Of a stretch of 64,000 nucleotides of DNA, positions 49,597-59,230 are shown piece by piece. A model generated the notes under the pieces. The model did no database searches and was not told the origin of the DNA. It was given only the letters and a program-made list of their open reading frames with translations. The translations under genes were made by a program, and so were the position numbers. Each line of letters begins with the position of its first letter. The stretch's first letter is position 1. Source of the DNA: CAXMST01 sp963712765. GTDB taxonomy: Bacteria; Actinomycetota; Thermoleophilia; Solirubrobacterales; 70-9. The stretch is from the NCBI GenBank assembly GCA_963712765.1, contig CAVQIX010000003.1, positions 186,001 through 250,000 on the forward strand, given 5' to 3'.

Positions 49597-50201
49597 CGCG
49601 CATCAGAGTCCACTCGATTCCGCACTCGACCAACGTCGAAAGGGTGGCTCTCGCGTGCGGAATCAAGGGCATAGCGATCGACTGGGTAGAGCACGATCCG
49701 GCTGACCGGGCCGGGTTGGTCGAGCTCAGCGGGCAGGAGCTGGTGCCTGTGGCCGAGATCGGATCCGCGGTGGTCGCCGACTCGATGCGGATAGTCGAGC
49801 GCCTCGAGCAGATCGCTCCGGCGCCCCGGCTCTATCCCGACAGGCCGGCCGAGCGAGCGGCGGTCGAGGCCTTCGTCGATTGGTTCGACGAGGTCTGGAA
49901 GGGGCCGCCGAACGCGCTCGACGCGGACCAGCCACCGGCGGATCAGGAGTCGCTCCGAAGGCGGGTCAGGACCTGGATCGATCGCTTCGAGCTTCACCTG
50001 GATCGCTCGGACTACCTGTTCGACTCCGCCCCGAGCGCCGCGGACGTCTGCGCCTATCCGTTCCTGCGCTATGCCGTCGACGCACCCGACCCGGCCGACG
50101 ATCAGCGCTTCCACCGGATCCTGCACGAGCTGCTCAGCCCGGGCGCTCACCCCCGGCTCGATCGCTGGGTCGAACGGGTCGCTGCCATCCCCCAGGCCTG
50201 A
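49593..50201 (+). CDS. glutathione S-transferase-fold protein
   Basis: 202 residues: an N-terminal thioredoxin-like half (IRVHSIPHSTNVERVALA, GQELVPVAEIGSAVVADSMRIVERLE with the cis-proline in LVPV) and an all-helical C-terminal half (LFDSAPSAADVCAYPFLRYA), the layout of a GST. Actinobacteria often lack glutathione, so the true thiol partner is open. TTG 49593 overlaps the methyltransferase stop as TTGA; no other start is available near the domain boundary. Confidence 0.78.
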   Translation: MTRIRVHSIPHSTNVERVALACGIKGIAIDWVEHDPADRAGLVELSGQELVPVAEIGSAVVADSMRIVERLEQIAPAPRLYPDRPAERAAVEAFVDWFDEVWKGPPNALDADQPPADQESLRRRVRTWIDRFELHLDRSDYLFDSAPSAADVCAYPFLRYAVDAPDPADDQRFHRILHELLSPGAHPRLDRWVERVAAIPQA

Positions 50202-50259
50202 GTCGACCGGGAGAGGATTCCAGGGCAGGTCAAGTCGCGCCGAGCGCGAAACCCGGGTT

Positions 50260-50805
50260 GTGTCGGCGAACGACAAGCCCCAGGAGCCGAAGGCTCAGAC
50301 CGCAGGCGCAGCCACCGGCCTGATCGAGGCCGTTGAGCGGCTCGGCGCCTCGGTGCACGCGGCCGGTGGTGCGATCGTCTCCCGTCGCGGCATGGGACTG
50401 GCGGTGGCGGGCGGGTTCCTGGTCGCCCTGGCCTGGGTCGGGGAGCGCGACTCCGCCTGGGGCGTTCCGACGCTGGTTGTTGGTGCGCTGATGATCGGTC
50501 TCGGCCTCCTGGGCCCCCGTCTCAGCGGTTCGATGGCACTCCGCTGGGGCGAGGACGGCGCGTTCTTCCAGCTCACCTCAACCGTCGCTCCCCCCGGTAG
50601 GCGCCATCCGGCGCCGGAGCTGACCGACCCCGAGCCCGACGAGCCTCCTCGCGAGCTCCCCGACAAGCTCATCCCGCCGACCGAGATCGAGGGCGCGGCC
50701 GAGACGATCGACTTCAAGGTCACAGCGAGTCAGCCCGGGGACGAGGTCCCGGCCGTCGACGGCTCCCAGGCCGCTCACCCGCCTACCCCGCCGGCCTGGG
50801 GCTAG
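50260..50805 (+). CDS. membrane protein, unknown function
   Basis: 181 residues: a soluble N-terminal 45, two hydrophobic helices (MGLAVAGGFLVALAWVG and PTLVVGALMIGLGLLGP) and a Pro/Glu-rich cytoplasmic tail (ELTDPEPDEPPREL). No family recognised. GTG 50260 is chosen since it immediately precedes the conserved-looking SANDKPQEPK. Its last 4 bases overlap the end of the convergent pyruvate kinase gene. Confidence 0.6.
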   Translation: MSANDKPQEPKAQTAGAATGLIEAVERLGASVHAAGGAIVSRRGMGLAVAGGFLVALAWVGERDSAWGVPTLVVGALMIGLGLLGPRLSGSMALRWGEDGAFFQLTSTVAPPGRRHPAPELTDPEPDEPPRELPDKLIPPTEIEGAAETIDFKVTASQPGDEVPAVDGSQAAHPPTPPAWG

Positions 50806-52232
50806 ACCCGGTGGATCTCGAAGATGTTGGTGCCGAGCTCCTGCTCGGGGAGGCCGGCGGTTATCACGATCAGCTCGCCCTCCTCGGCGATGCCCACCTC
50901 GCGGGCGATCGAGGCCGAGTCGTCGAGCAGCGCGCGGAGCTCGTCCCACTCGGCGTGGAAGACACATTGGACGCCGAAGAGCAGATTGAGGCGCCGGACG
51001 GTCTCCCTGCGGGGGCTGATCGCGAGCACGGGGACTCGCGGCCTCAGGGCTGAGACGAGGCGCGCCGTACGGCCGCTGCGGGTCGGGACCACGATCGCCG
51101 CGAGACCGAGTCGGTAGGTCGCGGCCACCGCTCCCTGCGCGACCGAGGCGGCGACGTCGTCGGGTGCCGACTCGACACGCTCGCGCAGCCAGGTCTCATA
51201 CGGCAGGTCGCGCTCGGTCTCGCCGGCGATCCTGTCCATCATCTCCACCGCCTCGACCGGGTACTGACCAACGGCGGTCTCCTCCGAGAGCATGATCGCG
51301 TCGGTTCCGTCGTAGATCGCGTTGGCGACGTCGGTTACCTCCGCCCTGGTCGGGCGGTCGCTGTCGACCATCGAGGCCAGCATCTGCGTCGCCGTTACCA
51401 CCGGCTTGGAGCGGCTGCCCGCGAGCCTGATCAGGCGCTTCTGGGTCGGGGGCATCGACTCGATCGGCAGCTCGATCCCGAGATCGCCGCGGGCGACCAT
51501 GATCCCGCTGGTCGCCTCGTCGATGATCTCCTCGGTCCGCTCGAGGGCCTGCGGCTTCTCGATCTTGGCGATCAGCGGGATGTCGGCACCGAGCTCGCGG
51601 ATCCGCTCGTTGATCGGTCGCAGGTCGTCGGCGCTGCGGACGAAGGAGACCGCGAGCAGATCGACCTCGTGGTCGACCGCGAACTCGACCCAGTCCATGT
51701 CCTCCTCGCCGGCAGCGGGGAGGCCGGCTGCCGCTCCGGGCAGATTGACGCCCTGATGGGAGGCGACCGACCCGCCGGTCTCGACCTCGCAGACGACGCC
51801 GGTCTCGGTCACCTGCTTGGCCCGTAGCCGGATCCTGCCGTCGGCGAGGAAGATCGGGTCGTCCTGCCTGACCGCCCCGGGCAGGCCGGCGAACGCGATT
51901 GGCAACCGCTCGGCCGTCCCGACGCACTCCTCGGTGGTCAACGTGAGGTCGGTGCCGGAGCGGATCCGGACCACGTCTCCCTCGACCTCGTCGAGCCTGA
52001 TCTTCGGCCCGGGGAGGTCGCCGAGGACCCCGACCCACTTGCCGGTCGTCTTGCTCGCGATCCGGATCCGGCGCACGTTCTCGATGTGCTCGTCGGCGGT
52101 TCCGTGGGAGAAGTTGAGGCGGAAGACGTCGGCGCCGGCGTGGATCAGCCTGACGAGCGTGTCCAGCTCCCGGGAGGCCGGCCCGATCGTGGCGACGACC
52201 TTGGTACGCCGCTCGATGATCTCCTTGCTCAC
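50802..52232 (-). CDS. pyk: pyruvate kinase
   Basis: 476 residues, catalyses the last step of glycolysis, phosphoenolpyruvate + ADP to pyruvate + ATP. It begins RRTKVVATIGPASRELD and has the catalytic lysine region LIAKIEKPQAL, the Mg-binding MVARGDLGIELP and the KPVVTATQMLASM signature. Length and order match bacterial pyruvate kinases. It is the second gene of an operon: ATG 52232 overlaps the P-type ATPase stop as ATGA, an unusual pairing for a glycolytic enzyme. Confidence 0.96.
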   Translation of the reverse strand: MSKEIIERRTKVVATIGPASRELDTLVRLIHAGADVFRLNFSHGTADEHIENVRRIRIASKTTGKWVGVLGDLPGPKIRLDEVEGDVVRIRSGTDLTLTTEECVGTAERLPIAFAGLPGAVRQDDPIFLADGRIRLRAKQVTETGVVCEVETGGSVASHQGVNLPGAAAGLPAAGEEDMDWVEFAVDHEVDLLAVSFVRSADDLRPINERIRELGADIPLIAKIEKPQALERTEEIIDEATSGIMVARGDLGIELPIESMPPTQKRLIRLAGSRSKPVVTATQMLASMVDSDRPTRAEVTDVANAIYDGTDAIMLSEETAVGQYPVEAVEMMDRIAGETERDLPYETWLRERVESAPDDVAASVAQGAVAATYRLGLAAIVVPTRSGRTARLVSALRPRVPVLAISPRRETVRRLNLLFGVQCVFHAEWDELRALLDDSASIAREVGIAEEGELIVITAGLPEQELGTNIFEIHRV

Positions 52233-54727
52233 GATCCGAACCTCCGCTCGGCGAAATCGCTGACCCGGCGCGCGATCCTATGGGTGGGTCCCGGCATCGA
52301 GTCGTCCCCGTCGTCGGGCGGCGGTCGCTCGCCGGGCGGCTGCTCGAGATGCTGGAATAGCGGCAGCCGCCAGAGCGCGCTCGCCGCGACCAGCCCGACG
52401 GCGACGCTGGTCAGGCAGAGGAACCACTGTCCGGCGCTGAGCAGGTCGAGCTCGAAGAAGTCGCGAACCGGCTCGGCGGCCAGGCCGAGAGCGAACAGGG
52501 CTCCGAGTCCCGAGATCATCGCCAGCATGTAGCTCTGAATCGCGATGTGCTCGCGGCCGGGGCCGCGCTCGAGCAGGAGGATGAAGGCGAGGCCGAGGAC
52601 CACGAGCGTCGTCGTCGCTGCCGTCCGGCCCTCGTTCAGGGTGCCGCCGAAGATCGAATCGACGGTGAAGAAGGCGAGCAGGGAGCCGATCCCGATCCCG
52701 ATGCCCGCCGGGAGGCTGAAGGCGGTCAGCGCGCGCAGCAGGTTGCCGCGGTAGAGCGGTCCCTCGCTCGGGGCGAGCGCGAGCACGAACGAGGGGATGC
52801 CGATCGTGATCATCGCGGCGATCGTCAGCTGTCGCGGCAGGAAGGGAAACGGGAACCCGAACAGCGCGGCAGCGAGGATCAGGAACGCCGCGTAGAAGGT
52901 CTTGGTCATGTAGAGGCGGCCGAGCCGGTGGATGTTGCGGGCGATCCGCCTGCCCTCCGCCACCGCCTTGGGGAGCATCGAGAACTGGTCTTCGAGCAGG
53001 ACGATGTCGGCGACGCCCTTGGTGATCTGGCTCCCGGACCCCATCGCCACGGCGAGCCGCGATTGCTTCAGCGCCGGTACGTCGTTGACTCCATCGCCGA
53101 TCATCGCCGTGAAGCGCCCCGCGCCCGCCAGCGATGAGAGAAGGGCCTTCTTCTGCTCCGGGGTGATGCGGCAGAAGATCGTGTTCTCCTCGGCCACCCG
53201 GGCAAGGCCATCGGGGTCGTCCGGCAGGTCGGGCCCCTCCGCGACGCCCGCATCGGCCGAAACCCCTAGTGCGTGCGCGACGGCGGTGACGGTCTGTCGG
53301 GCGTCGCCGGAGATCAGCTTCAGGTCCACCTCCTCCTCTCGCATGAAGGCGATCGTCTCGGCCGCGTCGTCGCGCATCGTCTCCTCGAGGACGACCAGTG
53401 CCCGGGCCTCGAGCCGAGGTGGCGGCTCCCCGGCGGGGTCCTGCGGGAGCCCGCCGGGCGCCTCGCCGAAGGCGATCACGCGGCGGCCGGCCTCGGTGTG
53501 CTCGCCGAGGCTCCGCTCCAGCTCCGGGGGCAGGGTCAGCGCCCCCGACCCGATCAGCACGTCGGGAGCACCGATCACGAAGCTGCGGGGCCGCCCGCCT
53601 CCGTTCATCGTCAGCCCGCTCCACTTCCATTTCGACGAGAAAGGCACCTCGTCGGCGATCCCCTGCGGCTCCGACGGGAATCGCTCGGCGATCGTCTCCA
53701 GGGTGCGGTTGCGCTCGCCGGCGGAAGCGGCGAAGCGACCGAGCGCCTGTCGGGCTTCCTCGCCGCTGCCGTCCGGAGTCACGACGTCGATCAGGTCGAG
53801 CGAGCCGTCGGTCAGGGTTCCGGTCTTGTCGACGCAGATCGTGTCGACGGCGGCAAGCGACTCGGTGGCGCTGATCTGCTGCACCAGCACCTGCCTGCGG
53901 GCGAGCCGCACCGCTGCGACCGCGAAGGTGACGCTCATCAGCAGGACCAGCCCCTCCGGGACGAGCGTGATCAGGCCGGCCGTGGCCTGCTGCGCGGCCT
54001 CGGTGAACTCGACGCTGCGGAGGCTGAGCGCGGTGAGCATGATGATCGCCATCGGGACCAGCAGCGCCGAGGTCGCCCACAGCACCCGGTTGACCTCGAC
54101 CTGGAGTGGGGAGGGGGGATGTCGGAACTCCTGCGCCTCGCCGGCGATCTTCTCGGCGTAGCTGTCCTCGCGGACCGCGTCGACGACGAAGTAGCCGGAT
54201 CCTGAGACAGCGAAGGAGCCTGATAGGAGCCGATCGCCGTCGCTCTTGCCGATCCCGTCGGCCTCGCCGGTCAGCAGCGACTCGTCCATCGTCAGTCCGC
54301 GGGAGCTGGTCACCTCGCCGTCGGCGACGAGCTGGTCGCCGGGCTCGACTCGGACTGTGTCGCCGGGGACTATGTCCTCGGCGAGCAACTCCAGGAGGTC
54401 GCCGTCGCGGACGACCTTGTTGCGGGGCGCGACCAGCAGCGCGAGGTTGTCGAGCACCTCCTTGGCCTTCAGCTCCTGACGGATCCCGATCCCGGAGTTG
54501 ATGATCGCAATCGCCCCGAAGAGCGCGTCGGCGAACAGCCCCTGACTGATCACGAGGACGAAGAAGACGAGGATGATCGCGTTGAAGAGCGTGAAGACGT
54601 TCGCGCTCACGATCGATCGCACGGAGCGGCTGGATCGCTCCTCCGGCTCGCCGAGATCGCGCAGCCGCTTGTCGGCCTCGCTCGAGCTGAGGCCGATCGG
54701 TGCAGTCTCCGCGGCGCCGGAAGTCAT
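52229..54727 (-). CDS. P-type cation ATPase, CtpE-like
   Basis: 832 residues. Phosphorylation motif DKTGTLT with D300, TGE-type actuator loop in SLLTGEAD, hinge GDGVNDVPALK, and about ten membrane helices (two early pairs, six at the C-terminus). The opening SIVSANVFTLFNAI and the PEGLVLLMSV membrane motif are close to mycobacterial CtpE, a calcium pump, so calcium is the best guess. ATG 54727 is used because residues before it (to 54781) are not protein-like. Pyruvate kinase follows with overlap. Confidence 0.9.
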   Translation of the reverse strand: MTSGAAETAPIGLSSSEADKRLRDLGEPEERSSRSVRSIVSANVFTLFNAIILVFFVLVISQGLFADALFGAIAIINSGIGIRQELKAKEVLDNLALLVAPRNKVVRDGDLLELLAEDIVPGDTVRVEPGDQLVADGEVTSSRGLTMDESLLTGEADGIGKSDGDRLLSGSFAVSGSGYFVVDAVREDSYAEKIAGEAQEFRHPPSPLQVEVNRVLWATSALLVPMAIIMLTALSLRSVEFTEAAQQATAGLITLVPEGLVLLMSVTFAVAAVRLARRQVLVQQISATESLAAVDTICVDKTGTLTDGSLDLIDVVTPDGSGEEARQALGRFAASAGERNRTLETIAERFPSEPQGIADEVPFSSKWKWSGLTMNGGGRPRSFVIGAPDVLIGSGALTLPPELERSLGEHTEAGRRVIAFGEAPGGLPQDPAGEPPPRLEARALVVLEETMRDDAAETIAFMREEEVDLKLISGDARQTVTAVAHALGVSADAGVAEGPDLPDDPDGLARVAEENTIFCRITPEQKKALLSSLAGAGRFTAMIGDGVNDVPALKQSRLAVAMGSGSQITKGVADIVLLEDQFSMLPKAVAEGRRIARNIHRLGRLYMTKTFYAAFLILAAALFGFPFPFLPRQLTIAAMITIGIPSFVLALAPSEGPLYRGNLLRALTAFSLPAGIGIGIGSLLAFFTVDSIFGGTLNEGRTAATTTLVVLGLAFILLLERGPGREHIAIQSYMLAMISGLGALFALGLAAEPVRDFFELDLLSAGQWFLCLTSVAVGLVAASALWRLPLFQHLEQPPGERPPPDDGDDSMPGPTHRIARRVSDFAERRFGS

Positions 54728-54967
54728 GTGCCATTCATACAGAAACCCCCCACCCTCGCAGCCCCGTTGCCCGACTCCCACCCGGCCGCCGTTTCGGCGG
54801 GTTCATCCTGCCTCGGGTTCTCGCAGCGCGATCCAGAGAGCCTGGCGCTCAGCTCCCAGCCGACAACAACCGAGGGCTCGTCGACGGGAACTCGGGCGAT
54901 CGGCTCGGCGCTGAGCCTCCCGGGCTGCTGCGAGATCCACCAATCGCTGTGGCCAGTCCGCCCGCGG

Positions 54968-54973
54968 TAGGGT
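54968..54973 (+). promoter_or_regulatory. -10 box (TAGGGT) of the luciferase-like gene
   Basis: TANNNT match ending 8 nt before ATG 54982 with no ribosome site in between, implying a leaderless mRNA. The rest of the 254-bp divergent spacer (54728-54981) shows nothing further I can name. Confidence 0.4.
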
Positions 54974-54981
54974 TCCGGCGG

Positions 54982-56055
54982 ATGGCGATCAAGCTAGGAA
55001 TCAACCTCGGCTACTGGGGCATCGGCCCTCAGGGCGAGGAGGCTGTGGATTTGGTTCAGGCGGCCGAGGCGGCCGGGTTCGAGTCGGTATGGGTGGCCGA
55101 GTCCTACGGCTCCGACGTCGTCTCGATCCTTGCCTGGCTCGCGCCGCAGACGAAGACGATCAAGCTCGGCGCCGCGATAATGCAGGTCCCGGCCCGCCCG
55201 CCGGCAGCCGCCGCGATGGCCGGGGCGACGATCGACGCGCTCTCCGACGGCCGCTTCATCTTCGGCTTCGGTCCTTCGGGTCCGCAGGTCTCCGAGGGCT
55301 GGTACGGCGTGCCCTACCCGAAGCCATGGGGGCGGACACGCGAGTACATCGAGGTCGTCCGAGAGATCATCGCCCGCGAGGGCACCATCGAGCATCACGG
55401 CGAGCACTACGACCTCCCGGTAAGCAGCGAGGAGGCGACCGGCCAGGGCAAGCCGCTGAAGCTCAACTTCCATCCGGTCCGAAACGAGATCCCGGTCTTC
55501 GTCGGCGCGATCGGGAGCAGGTCGGTCGAGATGGCGGCGGAGATGTGCGACGGCTGGATCCCGGCCTTCTGCGATCCAGAGCGGATCATGGAGGTCTGGG
55601 GCGAGAACCTCGCGACCGGATTCGGGAAGGGGGGGCGGTCGCGCTCCGACCTCGAGATCAGTCCGACGATCCAGGTTGCGATCGACGGCGACCTCGAGAA
55701 CGCGCACAACCTGGTCAAGGCCGCCCTGCTGCTTTATCTCGGCGGCATGGGCTCGAAGGAGAAGAACTTCTACGTCGACCTTTCCGCCCGCTTCGGCTAC
55801 GAGGATGAGGCCAGGAACGTCCAGAGCCTCTACCTCGATGGCAAGCGCGAGGAGGCGTACGAGGCGATTCCCGACGACCTGGTCAGGTCGACCTCACTGA
55901 TTGGAACCGAGGACGAGGTAGCCGAGCGGCTGCAGCGGATCCAGGCCGCCGGCGTAGATCGCCTGATCGTCTCCTGCGCCCACTTCGACCCGGGGCAGCG
56001 CAAGCACACGGTCGAGCGCCTCGCTGAGCTGGCGGGAGTGCGGGCGCTCGCCTGA
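54982..56055 (+). CDS. LLM-class (F420-type) oxidoreductase
   Basis: 357 residues, bacterial-luciferase-like TIM barrel: KLGINLGYWGIG at the first strand, GFESVWVAESYGSD, LGAAIMQVPARPPAAAAM and FGFGPSGPQVSEGWYG are the landmarks of the F420-dependent LLM group. These use reduced F420 (or FMN) to reduce various metabolites; substrate unknown. ATG 54982 directly precedes the first strand and follows a -10 box by 8 nt, so the long open frame back to 54700 is not used. Confidence 0.87.
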   Translation: MAIKLGINLGYWGIGPQGEEAVDLVQAAEAAGFESVWVAESYGSDVVSILAWLAPQTKTIKLGAAIMQVPARPPAAAAMAGATIDALSDGRFIFGFGPSGPQVSEGWYGVPYPKPWGRTREYIEVVREIIAREGTIEHHGEHYDLPVSSEEATGQGKPLKLNFHPVRNEIPVFVGAIGSRSVEMAAEMCDGWIPAFCDPERIMEVWGENLATGFGKGGRSRSDLEISPTIQVAIDGDLENAHNLVKAALLLYLGGMGSKEKNFYVDLSARFGYEDEARNVQSLYLDGKREEAYEAIPDDLVRSTSLIGTEDEVAERLQRIQAAGVDRLIVSCAHFDPGQRKHTVERLAELAGVRALA

Positions 56056-56102
56056 GCGCCCGCTGGGCGCCCACTTGCTCCCGATCTATCTATAACTCGC
56101 CT

Positions 56103-58283
56103 ATGGGTGATCTCGGCGAAGGCGTGGTCTTTGCGGGCCACAGGATCGAGGGGGTTGCGGGCCGCGGCGGGATGGGGACCGTCTACCGAGCGACCCATCT
56201 CGCGCTCGACCACATGGTCGCCCTGAAGGTGATCGCCGCCGATCTCGCCGGCGATGATTCCTTCCGCGACCGATTCAAGTCCGAGTCCCGGATCGCGGTC
56301 TCGCTGCGGCACCCCAATGTGGTCCCGATCCACCACGCCGGCGAGGAGGACGGCCTGCTGTTCGTGACCATGGATCTGATCCCCGGGCCCGATCTGCGAA
56401 AGCTGCTGATCGAGCGCGGCCCGCTCGAGCCGGAGGAGGCGATCGCGATCCTCGAGCAGGTTGCCTCAGCTCTCGACGTCGCCCACTCCCGCGGGCTCGT
56501 CCACCGCGACATCAAACCCGGAAACGTCCTGATCGAGGATCGTCCCGGCGGCGAGCACGCCTACCTGACCGACTTCGGCCTGACCAAGCGGATGGATCAG
56601 GCCAGCGGGGAGACGGCGCTGACCAGCACCGGCGCCTTCGTCGGCACCCTCGACTACGTCGCTCCGGAGCAGATCCGGGGTGAGGACCTCGATGCCCGCA
56701 CGGATGTCTACGCACTCGGCTGCGTTCTGTACGAGACGCTCGCAGGAAGCGCTCCCTTCTCCGATCGAGAGGAGAAGGTGGCGAAGATGTACGCCCACCT
56801 CCAGGATCAGCCCGAGCGCCTGCAGGGGGAGCTCGCTGCGTTCAACGATGTGATCGCGAGGGCTATCGCCAAGGAGCGAGAGGATCGCTTCCCGTCCGCC
56901 GGTGACCTCGCCCGCTCGGCGGCGGCCGCGCTGGGCGGCGGCGTGGTCGAGGCCGAGCGAAGCGTCGCCACAGGCCCCGCAGCGCCGACCGAGATCCACG
57001 AATCCATCGGCGAGGGACCCGAGCCCGCGGCAGCGGCTTCCGGGGGGGCCGGAGGGACTCTCGAGCCCACGGTGGAGGCGACAACTCCTCCCGCCGCCGA
57101 GCGAACGATGGAGTCGGTAGCGCAGGTCGACGAGCCGGAGGTCGAGTCCCCCGCCGCGGGTGCCGACGCCGAGGGCAGGACCGCGGCGGGCGCGCCGCCG
57201 ACCCGGGTCGAGCGGCGCGCGAGCGGGGTCGCCGCCGAGGGTGACGGCGGCGGACGGCGGACGGCCGGGCTGATAGCCGCGATGCTGGCGGCGGCGGCGG
57301 CGATCGGCGGCGGCGTCCTGGTACTCGGTGGCGGGGACGACTCCTCGCCGAGCACCTCGACGACGACCAGCCAGGGAAACGGGCCCCGGCAAGGGGATCC
57401 GGTCCCCGAGCTCCTCACCGGAGGGGTGCCGGGTGGAGAGCTGCCGGTCGGCACGGCGGTCGACGACGGCGTCGTCTACGCGGTGGACCGCGAGGGGATG
57501 AAGGTGTTGCAGGGGAGCGCCGAATCGTTCGAATCGGTCGGTCCCCCGCTCCCCACCGGGGCTCCGCCGGAGGACGCGATCGTCGATTCGGGCTCGGTCT
57601 GGATCACGGTCCCCAAGGCGGGCCAGGTGCTCCGTGCGAGTCCGAACCTCGAACCGGTGGGCGCGCCGATCGCGGTCGGGACGGATCCGAGCGGGATCAC
57701 CTCCGGCTCCGGCTCGATCTGGGTCACCAATCAGGGGTCGGGCGATGTGAGCGAGATCGATCCCTCCGCGGGCACGGTGAGCCGCACGATTCCGACCTCC
57801 GCCGGGCGCCCGCACGGGATCACGGTGGATGGGGGCAGCCTCTGGGTGGTCGACCGCAGCGGCGGTCGGCTGCTGAGGCTGAATCGGAGTACCGGGGCCG
57901 AGGAGGCTGCGGTTGCGGTCGGCAACAACCCCAAGGGCGTCGCCGTCGCCAACGGCGTCGTCTGGGTCGCCAATGCCGACAGCGGCACCGTCAGCCTGAT
58001 CGACGCCTCCGACAACACCGAGATCGACACGATCTCGGTCAGCGGCCAGCCGCGAGCGGTCGACGTCTTCGACGGCAAGGTCTGGGTCTCCAACGGCGAC
58101 GAGGAATCGCTCCCGCTCGGGCAGAAGAAGGGCTGGGTGTCGGTCTTCGACGCCAAGACGCGGAAGCCGATCGACAAGAAGCTGATCGTCGGCGGCTCGC
58201 CGGAGGGCCTCGGGGTCGGCGCCGGGCGGGTCTGGGTCGCGACAGGGCCCGAAAACGAGGTCCGGGCGATCGATCCGGGCTGA
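56103..58283 (+). CDS. receptor-type Ser/Thr protein kinase with extracellular beta-propeller
   Basis: 726 residues. Cytoplasmic kinase (10-275): glycine loop GRGGMGTVY, lysine K42 in VALKVI, catalytic HRDIKPGN (D136) and DFG (D157). A Pro/Ala/Glu-rich linker leads to one membrane helix (about 390-411, AAMLAAAAAIGGGVLVLGGG) and an extracellular YVTN/Vgb-like propeller (about 435-726) with repeats such as GSIWVTNQGSGDVSEID and GVVWVANADSGTVSLID. The layout is that of PknD-like sensors. ATG 56103 has TATAAC (56091-56096) 6 nt upstream and no ribosome site. Confidence 0.93.
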   Translation: MGDLGEGVVFAGHRIEGVAGRGGMGTVYRATHLALDHMVALKVIAADLAGDDSFRDRFKSESRIAVSLRHPNVVPIHHAGEEDGLLFVTMDLIPGPDLRKLLIERGPLEPEEAIAILEQVASALDVAHSRGLVHRDIKPGNVLIEDRPGGEHAYLTDFGLTKRMDQASGETALTSTGAFVGTLDYVAPEQIRGEDLDARTDVYALGCVLYETLAGSAPFSDREEKVAKMYAHLQDQPERLQGELAAFNDVIARAIAKEREDRFPSAGDLARSAAAALGGGVVEAERSVATGPAAPTEIHESIGEGPEPAAAASGGAGGTLEPTVEATTPPAAERTMESVAQVDEPEVESPAAGADAEGRTAAGAPPTRVERRASGVAAEGDGGGRRTAGLIAAMLAAAAAIGGGVLVLGGGDDSSPSTSTTTSQGNGPRQGDPVPELLTGGVPGGELPVGTAVDDGVVYAVDREGMKVLQGSAESFESVGPPLPTGAPPEDAIVDSGSVWITVPKAGQVLRASPNLEPVGAPIAVGTDPSGITSGSGSIWVTNQGSGDVSEIDPSAGTVSRTIPTSAGRPHGITVDGGSLWVVDRSGGRLLRLNRSTGAEEAAVAVGNNPKGVAVANGVVWVANADSGTVSLIDASDNTEIDTISVSGQPRAVDVFDGKVWVSNGDEESLPLGQKKGWVSVFDAKTRKPIDKKLIVGGSPEGLGVGAGRVWVATGPENEVRAIDPG

Positions 58284-58302
58284 TCGGGTCTGGGCCACAA
58301 CG

Positions 58303-58332
58303 ACGAGACCCCCGCCGCAGCGGGGGCCTCGT
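58303..58332. terminator. strong bidirectional terminator
   Basis: ACGAGACCCCCGC pairs with GCGGGGGCCTCGT around CGCA, with one mismatch, between the kinase gene and the convergent secreted-protein gene. Serves either direction. Confidence 0.75.
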
Positions 58333-58389
58333 TCGAGCCTTGACTTGACGTCGGGCTGACGCCCGGCGGGTTCTGGTGCGGGGGAGGTC

Positions 58390-59028
58390 CTACCTGACCT
58401 TGCCCTCGAGCAGCATCCAGCAGCCGTCGGTGTCGTCGTAGATCCGCTTGCCGTCCTTCTTCTTCAGCGGCGGGTTGTGCTGCAGGGTGTTGTCTCCACC
58501 CGAGCTGCAGCGCAGCGTGCTCGTTGAAGCGGTCTTGATCGCCAGGCGCTCGCCGGCCTTGACCTTGACGTAGGTCTTGAACTTCTCGACCTTGTAGTCG
58601 TCGTTGTCCCAGTTGACCTGGTCCTGCCCCTGGTAGTTGATCTTGGGGCCGTTGCGCTTGACCTTGGTGTGACCGTCGAAGGTGGTCTTGACGATCTGGA
58701 GCTTGAAGCTCCCGGCCTCGCCCGCGATCAGCTTCAGCTTCTTCAGGTAGCCGGTCCTCGGTGACTCCTCGCCACCGGGGTTGCCGTACGCCTCGCCCAT
58801 CACCCAGGTGCACTTGCCGGGCGACTCGCAGTCGTGTGCCTGGCCGGCGTTCGAGGGCTGGACGTTCTTGTTCAGGTCGGAGCCGAAGCTGGCTGCGCTG
58901 GCCGAGCCGGCGCCGATCGCGATCGCGATCAGTGCGGCGACGAGGGTCAGCAGGGCGGTGATCGCGGCCGTGCCGCCGGTGTGGTTGGCGCCGGCTCGGC
59001 TGAAGATCCTGGTGCTTGAGCGGTTCAT
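58390..59028 (-). CDS. secreted protein, GxDLN-motif family
   Basis: 212 residues: signal peptide (TAAITALLTLVAALIAIAIG, ending SASA), mature start ASFGSDLNKNVQPSN ... DCE, and a beta-rich domain with a pair of basic strands (YLKKLKLIAGEAGSFKLQI). Six cysteines in the mature part could form disulphides. Shares its opening motif and strand order with the N-terminal domain of the protein at 38908-39966. Function unknown. ATG 59028 has AAAGGA about 10 nt upstream; the longer open frame to 59595 is not credible. Confidence 0.75.
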   Translation of the reverse strand: MNRSSTRIFSRAGANHTGGTAAITALLTLVAALIAIAIGAGSASAASFGSDLNKNVQPSNAGQAHDCESPGKCTWVMGEAYGNPGGEESPRTGYLKKLKLIAGEAGSFKLQIVKTTFDGHTKVKRNGPKINYQGQDQVNWDNDDYKVEKFKTYVKVKAGERLAIKTASTSTLRCSSGGDNTLQHNPPLKKKDGKRIYDDTDGCWMLLEGKVR

Positions 59029-59230
59029 TGGAATCGGTCCTTTCTCTGGTTTCCCGACGCGGTTTGCGCCGGCAGGAGAAAGATCGCCCGGATCGGCTCC
59101 CCCAACTAGGGGCCCCGGGGCGGGACCGGGCTCGCCTCCGGGGTGGTCCTTCCAACCCCGAGGGGTGGGGGGCCATTCGGGGTCGCAGGGCGCGGAGGGC
59201 CGCCGATTGACTAGGCTGCGCGACCGCCCC

